Source: Caprella mutica (Eukaryota > Arthropoda > Malacostraca > Amphipoda > Caprellidae). Taken from it: a stretch of 64,000 nt of DNA. Numbering within the stretch: position 1 is the stretch's first letter; each line of letters opens with the position of its first letter. The DNA lies in the NCBI GenBank assembly GCA_947561585.1, contig CANNZV010001473.1:1-64000 (forward strand), in the 5' to 3' direction. The notes under the pieces were generated by a model that was given only the letters and a program-made list of their open reading frames with translations, was not told the origin of the DNA and did no database searches. Shown here piece after piece: positions 11,288 to 23,540 of the stretch. The translations under genes and the position numbers were made by a program.

Positions 11288-12000
11288 AATATTAATTACA
11301 ATAAACATCAATATAATTACTGAGATTAGGTTATTAGAAGCAATATTGGTACAAAAATTATTTTTTTATAACAAATTGTTTTAACAGTGATTGAATAAAA
11401 TTCATATATGATACAAGTATATAATATACTACTTAACAAGTGATTGATAATTAATTATGTTATAAAAGAATTAGGTGGATATTGGTACTTTCTAGTTTTG
11501 CCTTTAATTATTTAAACGTAAAAACGTCCATCCTATTGTACAGTTCCATATTTTCGGACTCATAATAAAACCATATATAATCATTATTATATTACCTCTA
11601 TTGTAATTATTTCATTTCACCCTGTTATTTCAGTTCCATATTTTGGATACTCATAACTCATTATTTATTTATGCAAAATATTAAAGGAGATATATAACTT
11701 AAAGATACAGTCAAACCGTTTGTCATGTCTAATTTCATAACTAATCGAAGGGTAAACATTTTTCTTGTATTCATATGAAATGGTTCGGAATAAATCACTA
11801 TACCTAATATTATTATGTATTTATACATGCCTATTAATGTAATATTGAAAAACATTGTGAAATATATCCAATATACACTTTAAAATAAAAAAATAAGCAA
11901 TTTGTGGACGAAATGTCCGTGGACGAAATGTCCGTTGGACGAAATGTCCGTTGGACGAAATGTCCGTTGGACGAATTGTCCGTGGACGAAATGTCCTAGA
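11288..12000 (+). mobile_element. Foldback-like element copy A, 5' truncated
   Basis: Aligns by eye with copies B (16341-17330) and C (21896-23690) along its length. Shared landmarks include GATTAGGTTATTAGAAGCAA, ATTTAAACGTAAAAACGT, the CATAACTC...ATGCAAAATATTAAA segment and ACACTTTAAAATA. The 3' end is an array of GGACGAAATGTCC units (11904-12000) ending TCCTAGACCCC. The matching left array seen in B and C is absent here. There is no coding sequence. Confidence 0.82.
11904..12000 (+). repeat. Array of self-complementary GGACGAAATGTCC units
   Basis: Six units of about 15-16 bp (TGGACGAAATGTCCGT). Each is an interrupted palindrome, with GGAC pairing with GTCC across a 5-bp loop. Because units are individually self-complementary, the array can fold as hairpins on either strand. 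The 62-codon minus-strand ORF over it, rich in TFRPR repeats, is incidental. Confidence 0.95.
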
Positions 12001-12039
12001 CCCCAACAATAGTAGGGTGGTATGGGGGGATGGAGTGGA

Positions 12040-12245
12040 GTTATATAATTAAAATATTTTCACTTATTAATAATCTGAGATTGTTTACCTTCACAAGCAT
12101 TCTTTGAAATGCTGTCAAAGAAAACTTTAAATCATCAATTGAACTAATTTTCTGCTAGTACAGCAATCACTAGACACGTATAGCGACCTCCTTTTTCGGG
12201 TACATAGTATACTGTCCGTTTTACGAGTTTTACCTGTATGTAATT
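12040..12245 (+). repeat. Dispersed repeat T, copy 1
   Basis: Homologous to 17395-17530 on the same strand and to the reverse complement of 20095-20285. Shared landmarks are AATCTGAGATTGTTTACCTT, GAAATGCT(G/A)T(C/T)AAAGAAAACTT, a TATAG(C/T)GACC segment and a GAGTTTTACCTGTA end. Because it follows copy A and also follows copy B, the two loci share more than the Foldback-like element: either a composite element or a duplicated segment. Confidence 0.7.
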
Positions 12246-12489
12246 TTAATCATTAGCTTTGATTTTATCAATATATATTCTTTTCCCATTTTCACATATA
12301 TTTTCGAATGTATTGATTAGTATTTTCATTCTTAGATTATTTTAATTGAGATTCGATTTATCTTGATAGAAATGATCGTGAAGGTAGGCAGGTCAACATT
12401 TTCATTAATCTTTTCATTCGATTTCTACCTAGGTATTGAAACGCTTGAATTGCATTGAAATACATGAATAGAGTCAATTGAATTGCATT

Positions 12490-12765
12490 AACTTCAACAC
12501 CAATTTCTCTTTTCACTTTGTAAGTTATTAATTGTGTAATAGCGACTGAAATGTACACATCCAATAGACTTATTCAATAAAATTAGTGTCGAGGGGACTG
12601 ATAAATTTCTACACTAAATTTTAGAACTGTTTCACGGAGCGAAAATTCCCTCCGTGATGCGAATAATAAGGACAAAAAAGTTACTCCCAGCAAAATTTGT
12701 TGTTTTTTGCTCTGATGCACACGAGAAATTTTTGCTTCTTAGCACTAAAAGAAAAAAGATTGAAG
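12490..12765 (-). repeat. Dispersed repeat, copy 2 (inverted copy of 2430-2690)
   Basis: Reverse complement of the 2.4-kb copy, with the landmarks AGCGAAAATTCCCTCCGTGA and GCTCTGATGCACACGAGAAA. The 68-codon minus-strand ORF beside it is not conserved in the other copy. Confidence 0.75.
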
Positions 12766-14329
12766 AACCAAATCTTAACTAAACTTTTTTTCTAAAATGC
12801 AGTTCGTTTATTTATTTTATGAATATGTGAGGTTGTATCTATTGTTACTTTGAAAAATATTGATAAATAAACCATAAATTATTTAAGAAGAAAGAGAGAA
12901 AGAATCGTAAGAGTTTACAGTATATAAGCTCTTTTTTCTAACAAGTAACCTCTACAGTAAACTCCAAATAAATTCTAATTGTTTGATAAAACATACCAAA
13001 AATTTTACATAGAGTTTTAATATAACAGTTACTGATGTCAGATTTTACTTATTTCTTAGGTGGGAAATATAATCTCTGTTTTACTAACATGAAGCTCCAT
13101 GCAATTTATTTTTTGTGCTGACTGGTAGTTCCTGTGGATAAACCTCCAACGGATATTGACTTCCCTCTCTAAATTTCACCGGAGTTTCTTCTTTCTGCTC
13201 AGTGAAATGTCCATGAAAAATCTTGTGGCTGCTATTTGGAGAATGCTATAATGAAAAACATATCGTGAAGTTTCTAGACTAAGTGGACTATAAAGAATTT
13301 TGGTGTTATTGGATTTGTAAATTGTAACAATATTGTAATATGAAAGGCCATGCATTGCTGGAAGATTATTGTTGAATTATAATGTATTAATTTTTGGTTT
13401 AGGGTGGATAAAAAGTGGGGCGCAAATAAGTGAATTATTTTTTCTAACATAATGGCCTCTTCGAAAAAGACTCTTAACCCTTTAGCGGGCACTCACTGAT
13501 AAATTCATCGAATTTGTCTAGATCTTTAGTATATTATTAATAAACTTTTTTCAAGACATTTTCATTCATTTGTATTTTTCCATATTTATTTTGAAATGAA
13601 ATATTTTTTAAGTAGGTGATTGGGTTTATAGAATAGCCATGACACTACATTATCATATCAAAATTTGTTTTTGTAAAAACATTTAGCGGAAAAAGACATA
13701 AAAAAAGAGCAGCTATAGTTACACTACATTGTGCTGGAATGTCAGATTCCACTTTTGGAAATAAACTTCTAATCACGGGATTTAAAGTGTTTGGAAATCC
13801 TGAAGTGTTACAATATAAAATATCATTTATCTGACCAAACCAGAGGTGAGCACATGTTGTGTTTTTCAGTGCCGAAAGATGGAATCTCAGGGCCAATTTT
13901 CTTTTCGTTTTCTAAATTACTGGGGATACTGAGTAATTATATAATGAGGCGGTAGATTTAATTGAAGTACGTACATGTACAACGGTAAATATTGTGCGCA
14001 TAAATATTGGTAGTAGATTTATCATTTGCTCTAAAAAGAATTAATAAATGATATATAATAATTTTTTCTTCAAGTGAAAATAATTCACAATAAAAACAAG
14101 AATAAGCTCTCTTGCATAAGTAACTCATAAATTCACAGGATAAATTACTATGGTTGCCTAATTTATTAAAAAGGGAATTAAAAATAATTGCATAAATTTT
14201 TACCACAATGTTTGAATATCCCAAAACAAGCGTATGAAAGATATAAAATTAACTGATCTAGATAAAAAGTGACTGAGGTAAATATATTAAACACCGGCAC
14301 TATTGTAACAGTAAACAAAAAATACCTTA
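12766..14329. other. AT-rich stretch with no supportable gene
   Basis: Several minus-strand ORFs of 72-88 codons occur (13274-13492, 13645-13896, 13958-14224), but none shows recognisable motifs. The 13645-13896 region is a little more GC-balanced and could be a decayed coding piece. Confidence 0.5.
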
Positions 14330-14760
14330 TTAACGGATATAATTGACTATCAAAGTATCAAGGTCATTACAAATATACTGTTCTTCAATTAGTTGACCAT
14401 CCTCTTTTATATTATCCTTGTAAAAACTAATAAGCACTTTTTCCCGGGTGGGCAGTGGGGCCGCGCTGAGGGCCAAAATAGCACTGAGTGCTGCATTTCC
14501 CCACCCCTGCTCTAAACCAATGATCAAGCGCCTTCGAAAGAAGATTAGAAGAAACCCGAAGAGATTGAATTGATTGGAAACGAAGACAGCTGACAAGAGT
14601 CCAAGAGCCATGGGATAACTCGTCCACGAAGACATGAAATACCCTCTTTTCCCTTTAAAAGAGACAAACCCTCTCAGCAGCTCGATAAGCAAACTTTTTC
14701 TGAAAGAATTGAAGTCTTTCACGGCTAGCGAGATTGTTCACAGTTCAATTGGCTCATAAT
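14330..14760 (-). other. Unidentified 130-codon ORF in a GC-richer island
   Basis: The minus-strand frame 14330-14722 stays open for 130 codons, including GLEQGWGNAALSAILAL. The local composition is clearly richer in G and C than either flank. Within it, on the minus strand from about 14512, the DNA reads CAGGGGTGGGGAAATGCAGC and then GCGCGGCCC. This resembles the CAGGGGTGGG...GGCCC terminus common to hAT elements, so part of the ORF may be a transposon end read as protein. No partner end or 8-bp duplication was found. No function is assigned, and a chance ORF is the simplest alternative. Confidence 0.3.
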
Positions 14761-15385
14761 CCAAGAAATGACAAAAAATGATTGGAAAAGATGTCAATGA
14801 TATTCTTTATATTTAAAACATCGTGTGCCGAACCGTGAAACAAACTTCCGAAATAGTCTGGGCCGCTATATCAATAACCAAGAGGTCTTCCTTCATTTTT
14901 TCTTGGTCAATGCGCATAATTTAACGTCAAACAATTAACAGACTGACTATAAAGTTTGAGCTGGACAAGACTTTATAAGACCGTTAAAATATTTATACAT
15001 GCTTTAAATCAACTAAAATTTCCTGACTTTTATCATTCAAGTTTTTGCTAGAAATGATCCTATTCTAAATAAATCTCAGTTGCCATCAAGAACATTATGT
15101 CTTTTATGCAAGTGAATATGATTCATTAATTTACCGAGTATTTGTGTTGTTTCTTTACTCCCGCAATACTCCGTTAGCAATTCAAACACAATACATTTAA
15201 TATAATAACTTTGTTCGTAGCAATCGTGGGTGCAGGTAAAGATCTTAAAACGTACGATCTCAAAACGGACAAAAACAAAAATTTAAATTGTTTAAATTTT
15301 ATTGATTACCTTAAGTTTTTTTTTTCTACAAATCATCTATTCATATATTCATTATATTTAGAGGTATTACAATTGGTTCTACAAA
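14761..15385. other. AT-rich stretch; weak CGTACGATCTCAAAACGGAC motif
   Basis: Nothing coding is recognised. GCAGGTAAAGATCTTAAAAC followed by CGTACGATC at 15231-15262 resembles the CAGGTAAAACTCGTACA motif seen at 17.68 and 20.11 kb. Confidence 0.4.
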
Positions 15386-15745
15386 AATTCGGTCTCGGAA
15401 ATTTCGGTCTCAGAAAACTCGGTCAAGGGAAATTTGGTCTCATTTTATAATGATTTTATGAATGAAGAAGTTGATTATATGAATAGTAAAATGTGTTTTG
15501 AGTTAATTCAAAGCGGATAACACCATTAACTGTTTTAAAATGATACGTAACATTAGTAGTTTTGACATGTTTTGAAATTTATTTATCATGAGACTTGAGC
15601 GGAAAATTTCGTTTCAGAATATTCGGTCTCGGAACTTTCTGTCTTAGGTATAAATACATCTTATAAGTTAATGTATCGGGGGTTAGATGTAAACAATTAT
15701 GAAGTGTGCAGTTCAACAAACAAGCGGATACAACAAACTGCAGAA
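15386..15745 (+). mobile_element. Short-array element with conserved core, copy E
   Basis: Two blocks of TTCGGTCTCGGAAATTTCGG-type units (15386-15443 and 15598-15650) precede a core at 15676-15745 containing AATTATGAAGTGTGCAG, CAACAAACAAGCGGATAC and AACAAACT. The same core occurs at 25091-25195 (reverse) and near 58660-58733, beside unrelated short arrays. No coding capacity; element limits are uncertain. Confidence 0.6.
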
Positions 15746-15750
15746 CGGCC

Positions 15751-16340
15751 TTTTATGTTGAGAGGTCATTTAATATTCCGAAACCGAATTTTCCGGCCAC
15801 CATTACAATTTACAATCAAAAATTGATGCATTTTTTTAAGACTTTCAGTATTTGATTTAGTTACCCTTTCCCTACTCATTTTCTTTGATTTGAAAAATTC
15901 TATAGAAATATAAAAAAATGTGTAACTATTTATCTGAATTGTTATACTTGGCATGTAAACTCAAGCAGAAATTTCTTGCTGTTGAAGGAGACGCAGTAAT
16001 AAGTGACATTTTTGGTCCTATTTTGGATGATTCATTGGTGACCAAAACACAAAAATGAGAATCAGGAAATGAATTAAATTTATTTATACATCAATACTAT
16101 TGCATCAATGCAATTGAATTAATATAGATGGATAAATAGTTTTAAAATTTTCCACAATTTATGTAAAAAAGTAGACGAAAACAATGTTATTTTTAGAAAA
16201 ATGGTAACGTTGGTAGTTTTGGGGTTTGGGTTCTGTTTTTATTTTTGACTTCTCTGTACATTGCGTTCAGTTGAAAAAAAAAATTTAATTTTGTTATGTA
16301 TACAGTATATTAATTTGTATCTACTAGATATTTATTATAT
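15751..16340. other. AT-rich stretch, nothing recognised
   Basis: No convincing ORF or repeat. The 62-codon minus-strand ORF at 15766-15954 matches nothing I know. Confidence 0.5.
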
Positions 16341-17330
16341 CGTACACGGACATTTCGTCCACGGACAAATCGTCCACGAATTGCTTTATTTTGTATTATA
16401 TTTATAATGTGTATAAATTTTATTTTAGTTATATATATTCTGAAATATAGAAGTGGAAAAAACCTTTTTTGGTGTTAATTAGAAATGTATGGCCTTTGCC
16501 TAAATTCTTATTGCAATCTATTTCTTCTGTTAAATAATGAAATTGCATACTTTTTTAATACGCAGACAAGCCCCTCTTTTATTGAACACCAGCCTTATAA
16601 AATATTTATTAATTTCGAGGCATGTCTCAATGTTTTTACAGTACAAAAGTATAGAAAATAGGAAACGGAGACTTTATTTAGTGGTGTTTTTTTACGGTAA
16701 CTACAATAATCATCAATAGATTAGGTAATTAGATGCAATATTAGTTCAGAACTTAGTTTTTTATAGCAGAATATTTTTAACAGTGACTATATGAATTACA
16801 TACATAATAATATGCATCTATATAATATAATACTAAAAAATGATATATAAAATTAGCTAGATATTGGTACTTTTTAATGTTACGTTTAATTATTTGAACT
16901 GTTTCATATTTTCAGACTGATAATAAAAGCATATATAATAATTATTATTTACCTCTATTGTAATTACTTTCATTCTTACGTATCCTCATATATACTATTC
17001 TCGTTAGTAACCTGTTATTTCAGTTTTAGATACTCATAACTCATTAATTAATGCAAAATATTAAACGAGATAATTAATGACTTAAAGAAACAGTCAACCC
17101 GTGTAGCATATCGAATTTTATAACTGATATCGATAGATAAACATTAATATTCCTTATATGTCATATGAAATGTTCCGGCTTAATTCACTATTATATCTTA
17201 TATTATATATTTACACCTGGCTAATAATGAAATAGTGAATAATAATATGAAATATATTCAGTAAACACTTTAAAATACAAAATAAAGTAATTCGTGGATG
17301 AAATGTCCATGGATGAAATATCCGTTGGAT
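16341..17330 (+). mobile_element. Foldback-like element copy B, both arms present
   Basis: The left arm reads CGGACATTTCGTCCACGGAC, then AATCGTCCACGAATTGCTTTATTTTGTAT. The right arm reads AAATACAAAATAAAGTAATT, then CGTGGATGAAATGTCCATGGATG. Left and right are inverted copies of each other, array plus adjacent unique sequence, so this is a complete terminal-inverted-repeat element of about 1 kb. The interior is colinear with copies A and C and non-coding. It must have moved with a transposase supplied elsewhere. Confidence 0.85.
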
Positions 17331-17394
17331 ATTACCCTTTCTGTCATATATTATTACAATATACATTGAGCGGCATGTACTTTTAAAATGTTCA

Positions 17395-17530
17395 TATAAT
17401 AATAGTCTGATCATTTTCACCTTCAACAGCGTTTCTTTGAAATGCTATTAAAGAAAACTTGCAAAGTTTAAATCCCGAATGAAGTTAATTCTCATACCGT
17501 ATAGTGACCACTTTTGAGCTTCACCTGTTA
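17395..17530 (+). repeat. Dispersed repeat T, copy 2
   Basis: Matches 12040-12245: a CTGATCATTTTCACCTTCAA-like start, CTTTGAAATGCTATTAAAGA and ACCGTATAGTGACCACTTTT, ending near TTCACCTGTTATA. More diverged and shorter than copy 1. Confidence 0.65.
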
Positions 17531-17679
17531 TAAAATTGTGCTCAGTGTATGATAAAAACTATGAACTGACGAAAAATCAGACAATTCCAGTGTGATTTCA
17601 TAAATATTATTTGTGTAGCAAATCTTTGAAAATTAATCCTTTTGACTTAAAAACCTAAATATAATAAGTCAGATTACAG

Positions 17680-17790
17680 GTAAAGCTCGTACAGTGGATG
17701 ATCTTTTAACAGACAGTCGGAAGGACTGACAAAGGACAAAAAATTGACCGCTCTAGCAGACTGCAGTTCGCTACAATGGCCTTTTCAAAT
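17680..17790 (+). repeat. Dispersed repeat, inverted partner at 20.6 kb
   Basis: Contains CAGGTAAAGCTCGTACAGTG and GCTCTAGCAGACTGCAGTTC. The reverse complement of about 20605-20720 carries GTTCTAACAGACTGCAGATC and the same AGCTTTTACTGCGGACGATC-like block. Family unknown. Confidence 0.5.
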
Positions 17791-19495
17791 TATATGGTAA
17801 AGGTAAATAAAAGCGACGCGATAACTCTCCAAAGATTATAGGGGAGAGAAGCCATCATAAAATAATTACAAAAATTCGGTAGGAAATCTTAAATTCCTAA
17901 TTCGAGGACAGTCTGATGAATTCGTTTAAAATTATCGGATATGAATGTAATAAAAATTAATCAACTAGAAGATTTTAAAAAGCATCAATCACTAGTAAAC
18001 TATTTGCCGAAATATAATTTGATAGGAGAGGATAATAGGTTAGTGGTTCTGGACGTTAAAATAAAATTCTATTTTGACCATTTTGGACAATAATAAATTA
18101 ATTTGTTGTAAGTTTTTTCAAAATGTATGTGAATACATTAGAACTCTTCTATAGTGGACTCCTCTATAGTGAAATAGAGATCTTAGTAAGAGAACTTTAG
18201 TCTGCCATCAATGGCCATTAATTTTATAAATCTAATAAATTCATGACTCTACATTCACTATAAATAAGTTATGCTCTACTGTACCACATCTGCAGTGTTA
18301 TATTTATATAAACAGTCAGTACAAAAAGGCTTGTTCACACGCATCATGCGTTCCGTGTTCACTGCTCAGTGTCAGAGAAAAGTGTATAGTTACTTCAATT
18401 TGAACGGACATATGCATTATTGCACATTACACACAGTATCGTATCTTCTTAGTGCTAAAAAAACCTTTGAGAAGACATAGAAAGGACAGAACACTGACCT
18501 GTGTGATCAAGTTATGAAATTGAAGAGGGATAATATTTCAAGAAATTCCTAATATATTAAGCTTCTTTGTCCGGCGATTATGAATTATTAATCCGGCGAT
18601 TATGAAATATTTAAACTTATTTGTGTATTCTACACTATTTGAAAAAAATTATAATATAAACATTTTTTTAAACTTTCAGTCACTCAATTATTTCAATCTA
18701 ATCATTTAATCCAATCTGAATTCTAGCGTCAGTTAATCTACTTTTTAGAGACAATATTTTCCCATTAAATGTAAGATTTGTCTCCAGTTCTCGATTAATT
18801 CCTCTAAGACGATAGAATCGAGAAAACTTTTCTTCAGTCAGAATTCTTCAAGAAGAGCTCTTCAATTCGATATCAATCAATCGAAAAAAAACTAAACGAG
18901 AACTTTCAATGAGTATAAAGCCAAAAAAAAAAGAATGAAAATCCTATTAGGTTTTTGCAGGTTATCTGTGTAAGTAATGAACTTATTAGCCGAAGGAAAT
19001 AGAGGTTCTTGCCATCAATATATTATGTGTCATCGGTAAAATTTAGTACCTAACCGTTTAAAATTGATCATTTTCCTTTTGTAAACTTGATTAATTTGTA
19101 TATTTTTAGATCTCAATAAATTTATCATTATCATTCTCGTCATTATGTATGAGTGAGGTTTTATATGTGATTGAATTTAAGATTGTATAGCATATATTAA
19201 TTACTTGTGAGTTGTAAGTGTAAATATGATCATATTTTTCCCCTTAAAACAGTATTGTGTTGACTATAATTTTCAGAAATATATTCCCTTTTTGAATGAG
19301 TTGTACGTGTAATATGATCTTTAATTCTCTCTCACATCATTCATCAGACGATATCGAACACTGCAGTGAAGCACCCTTTGTTATGAATTGTAAAAGAATT
19401 TCCGATAGGAAAGATTGCTGCTCTTAATATGAGGAGGGAACTAAAATCTACTTACATTATTGAAAACTTGTACTTGTGAAATCTATTAGAATGTT
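17791..19495. other. AT-rich stretch; small TCCGGCGATTATGAA duplication
   Basis: TCCGGCGATTATGAA occurs twice at 18570-18611, possibly a minimal array of the short-unit type. The 69-codon ORF at 18271-18480 has no recognisable motif. Nothing else is supportable. Confidence 0.45.
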
Positions 19496-19499
19496 TCTA

Positions 19500-19995
19500 C
19501 TGGTGGTAGATGACTTTGATCATGGGACGATTTCCTTCATGACTACTTCTTTCAGTCACTTGTATGTTATTTGAGTTAATTATTCATGAGCGTCTTGCCT
19601 TCAGGAGAGAGGAAAATACAAAACTACCCACCCTTAACTTGATAGTAAAATATTGGAAACGTATAGAACAGTTTACCAGAGGCTATAAGTCTACTAATAA
19701 CTTGTCGAAATTTGAAAATATTTTCAGCCAATCAAGTCTGAATAGATACTGAATTTATTTCCTTCTACATTTTAATATGATATTTTGCCTCAAATAGAAT
19801 TGGCCGAAAGCCCAATTGTTAATATATACAGAGGCCAACATCCATATTTATACATTGGACAAACTATTTATTTAGATTTTTTACAGCAAATATTTCTGTA
19901 TATTATGTTGTTGTAATAAAGATTTTTTTTTTATTCCTGTTGACGTCAGCGATTTGGCCTTTGGTTTAGTAGCAAACGCTAAACCACCTTTTACA
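19500..19995 (+). repeat. Dispersed repeat related to 37.2-37.4 and 51.9-52.1 kb
   Basis: Shares TTGACGTCAGCGA followed by TTGGCCTTTGGTT and an AAACG(C/T)TAAACC end (19937-19985) with 37370-37415 and 52052-52097. Upstream it shares CACTTGTATGT/CCCTTGTATTT and CATGAGCGTC. The reverse complement of the tail also lies at 41640-41675. It may be a retroposon tail; no poly(A) or tRNA-like head was found here. Confidence 0.55.
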
Positions 19996-20094
19996 TGAAA
20001 AATCTTCTTATTCACACTAGTGACTCAATAAATGTATATTTTAGTCTTAACTTACTGTTCGTCTGAAAAATAGGTGTTCGGGTTTTATTCTCAG

Positions 20095-20285
20095 TTGAAT
20101 AGCAGCTTGTAGGTACAGGTAAAACTCGTACAACTCCTAGTGCTTGTACCGGAAAAAATGTCCTCCATACCGATCAGCGTTTTTTGTAACGATACATTAT
20201 TTTGTTTAGTTGGGGATTTTATACTTTGTAAGTTTTCATTGACAGCATTGAGGTAAACAATCTCAGATTATAATTAAAGGAAAAT
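20095..20285 (-). repeat. Dispersed repeat T, copy 3 (reverse)
   Basis: The reverse complement carries AATCTGAGATTGTTTACCTC, ATGCTGTCAATGAAAACTTA and an end GAGTTTTACCTGTA, matching copies at 12.0 and 17.4 kb. Confidence 0.65.
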
Positions 20286-20604
20286 TTTAATGAAAATCTT
20301 AAATTTATATAACTTTTTTTGTATAAATGTACAAAAAAAATAAGGTAGATATAACTGTAACTGGTCTAAAATATAGAATAGTTACACCTCTTTTCATTTT
20401 CTACAGAACTTTTTTAATCAAAGAAAATTAATAGGGAAAGGGTAAATAAATCAAATTAGGCCTACTTAAAAAAATCTGAAGACAATACATTAAACTGATT
20501 AAAGTGTTGATTGTATTTCTTTAAATTGTAATACCTCTGAATATAATAAATGTTTGACTAAATACTTGGTAGACAGATAAAAAATACGTAAAACAATATA
20601 ATTT

Positions 20605-20720
20605 ATAGAGCTCGCTGAGGCGATCTGCAGTCTGTTAGAACGGGCAATGTTTGTTTTTTGCAGGGGGTGGGGTGTACGTTCAAAGATCGTCCGCAGTAAA
20701 AGCTTTATTTAACATGTCAA
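20605..20720 (-). repeat. Dispersed repeat, inverted partner of 17680-17790
   Basis: The reverse complement matches the 17.7-kb copy around the shared CAGACTGCAG block. The intervening G-rich run GCAGGGGGTGGGGTGTACG is specific to this copy. Confidence 0.5.
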
Positions 20721-21376
20721 ATATACAATATTGTAGGTGGGAATAGATTATATTCAGATATAATTCACTTTAAAAAAAATGTCCTTCTTTCTTATAGCAC
20801 ACTCATTGTGCACTTTTATTAAAAAATAAATAAAAAATAATGAATAAAACAAATATAATATGAACAGAGAAAAAAAATATATCAAGCATAAAATTAAAAC
20901 GTATATTAATTAGTTAATATGACTGAGTCTTCTAATTATTAATGCTTTAGCTTCTTATCAATTACAACAATTAAGATCCGCTTCATCCTACAGATTTTCT
21001 AAATATTCTCATCATATTTTCTCTCTCCTCTTTCGATAAATCTCATGACGAATTACTGTCATAGTGTCCACAAATTATCTCCTCTTGAGTCCATATAATT
21101 ACCTACAAAGTAAACACTCTGGAGATAATAGACCAGACATAAATAGAACACCAGAGGAGACTGTTTGAGGAAATAGACCTGAATTATTACCTTTATTAGT
21201 AATGTTATACTGGAATGTAAAGAAACAACAATAATAAAATAATATTGAACTACATTATTCTTCAAATTCTTATTTAATAATATGAGAACGCAATCTATCA
21301 GAGTAAAGGTCTTAATATTTGAGCGTGGGTTTAAGCCACGTGTGTTTATAATATTTGCCATTGAATATGTCTTGCG

Positions 21377-21455
21377 CGGAAAATTGCTAAACGGAAAATT
21401 GCTCTGGAGAAAACTGCAACAAGGAAAATATCCACTATGGAGAAATTTCTACTTT
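21377..21455 (+). repeat. Short array of GGAAAATTGCT(N)A units
   Basis: Four or five units of about 15-17 bp: CGCGGAAAATTGCTAAACGG, AAAATTGCTCTGGAG and later variants. Same style as the other short-unit arrays, with no identified partner. The inverted GTGGCAATTTTTCC array at 28345 uses a related unit. Confidence 0.55.
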
Positions 21456-22984
21456 GGGAATTGTGAGAATAGATTGATAGATTGATTTGAGAGTTTGCAT
21501 TCAGGATTTGAAGTTAGATACGATCCTAATTTATTTAGGATTTGAAAGAAAATTCTGAATTAGAGTATACCTACTTAATAAATAATGAAAATATGGAAGG
21601 AGCAGTTTCCAGCAGAGCATTTCTGGAGTAAATACAATTGGTAGAAAATTGAATAATGAGACTAAAATTAACAATACCATCAACAAAAATGCTATAGTGC
21701 AAAAAACCACGGACTAGAAGTGAGACAAGCAGGTGGCTAAGGAAACATAGTTACTGGTAGGTTGAAGATCAGAATAAAGGGCAGTGTAATATCAAACATG
21801 TTTAAGAAAGGGGCACAATCATAAGACATCTTCTCTTTTCAACATCGAAAGAGAAACAATGAAATGGATAAAAGTATATTGTGATACTTGAGCATGCACG
21901 GACATTTCATCCACGGATCCTTTATTTCGTATGATATTAATATTATGTGTTTATATATCAATAAAATATTGAAACTTGATACTTTTATAATATTATACAG
22001 ACAGGCCTTGCTTTTATTGTTCCTCGTTCTATAAAATCTGTAATGAAAATGAATTATGTCTCTAAGTTATTACAGTTCATAAAAAATAGAAAACGGAGAC
22101 ATATAGTATATTCAAAATAACTACCATTTTGTGGTGCATATCTATAATAATTACAATTAAAATTAATGTTATTACTCAGATTAGTCTATTAGCAGCAATA
22201 CTGGTTTACGTATTAGAATTTGTAACAAAAAATATTTAACAGTAACTACATAAAATACATACATGTATTATGTATAATGTACATATATAGTACAATAATA
22301 CTAAACAAGTGATTGCTAATTAAAAATGATATAAAACAATATTCTAGTTGTTGCAATGGTACTTTTTAGTACTATATATATACGTTTAATTCTTTAAACG
22401 TAAAAACGTTCGTGTTCTATATTTCAGACTCATAATTTAGAATATAAAATAAACAGTATTTACCTTCATTGTAATTATTTTATTCTGTTTCTTACATTTC
22501 CACACGTATTGTCTATTAGACTATTACAGTCTTGTTAGTGCCCTGTTACTTCAGTTCCATATTTTTATTAATCATAACTCCTATATTTATGCAAAATATA
22601 AAAGGAGGTAAATTACTTAAAGATACAGTCTACCTGTTTAGCATATGTAATTTTAGAACTTTAATCTATAGATAAACATTTTTTGTTGTTTCGTATAAAA
22701 TGGTTTGGCTAAAATCACTATAATAGTATAATTATCATTATATACAGGGTGACAATTAAAAACGGGAGAAAAGTATTCCTATGTAGATTCAACAATTTTA
22801 TTGACACAATATAAACAAACATACCATTATAAGGCAGAGATGTTGAAATTCTATTAGTACTCTTCAGTTTTGAATAAGAGAGATCTCAAATGCCTTCAAA
22901 CATTCTTGCATTTTCTCAATCTCCCCGTTGCATGCATTACTGCACGGAGAGTGATCACAATTAATCTCTTGAATATCTGGATCT

Positions 22985-23254
22985 TCAGTTCTGTTTTTGT
23001 AACTCAGATCTTGAAATACGTGAAGTGGAGCTTTCGCAGTACGCTCGGTTCTTCAAATGCCCACAGAGGAAAAAGTCTGGAAGTGAAAGATCAAGAGAAC
23101 GTGCAGGCCAGTCTATGTCGCAAATCTTGAAATCAATCGGATAGGAAACTCCCGCATGAACAGCAATCACTATATGCGGTGCATATAGTGTTTTGAAGAT
23201 TATTTCTCCTAATTTCTGGGAGGAAAAAAATATTATAACATTTTCCTGTAGCAC
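22985..23254 (-). pseudogene. Mariner-type transposase C-terminal remnant, left half
   Basis: The minus-strand 89-codon frame contains IDWPARSLDLSLPDFFLCGH followed by LKNRAY. Mariner-type transposases normally read WPARSPDL-x-P-x-DFFLWG-x-LK-x-VY near the last catalytic acidic residue, so the block is well preserved. N-terminal helix-turn-helix and earlier catalytic regions are absent. The copy in the right half reads the other way, so neither can give a full protein. A decayed, non-functional fragment. Confidence 0.85.
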
Positions 23255-23269
23255 TGCAAATTGACTTTC

Positions 23270-23540
23270 ACTAATTTTCCTTCATTGTTTTCTTCTGTTC
23301 TTAAGGGGAAATTTCTAAACCGATTGATTTCAAGAATTGGCGGCGTAGACTGGCCTGCACTTTCTCCAGATTTTACACCTCCAGACTTTTCCCTCTGAAG
23401 TAATTTGCACAACAGCCACACTTCACGGGAAAATCGGAAGAACAAAATAACCGCAGAAATTCAAGGGATTGTTGTTGCCACTCTCCGCGCTGTAATGCAG
23501 AGGGAGCACATCTTAAGATCTCTATTTTCAAAACTGAAGA
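23270..23540 (+). pseudogene. Mariner-type transposase C-terminal remnant, right half
   Basis: Plus-strand frame containing GGVDWPALSPDFTPPDFSL, then a stop, then a continuation with TLRAVMQREHILRSLF, a typical C-terminal region of the family. It is the mirror copy of the minus-strand remnant in the left half and is separately degenerate, including an in-frame stop just after the DF block. Confidence 0.8.
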
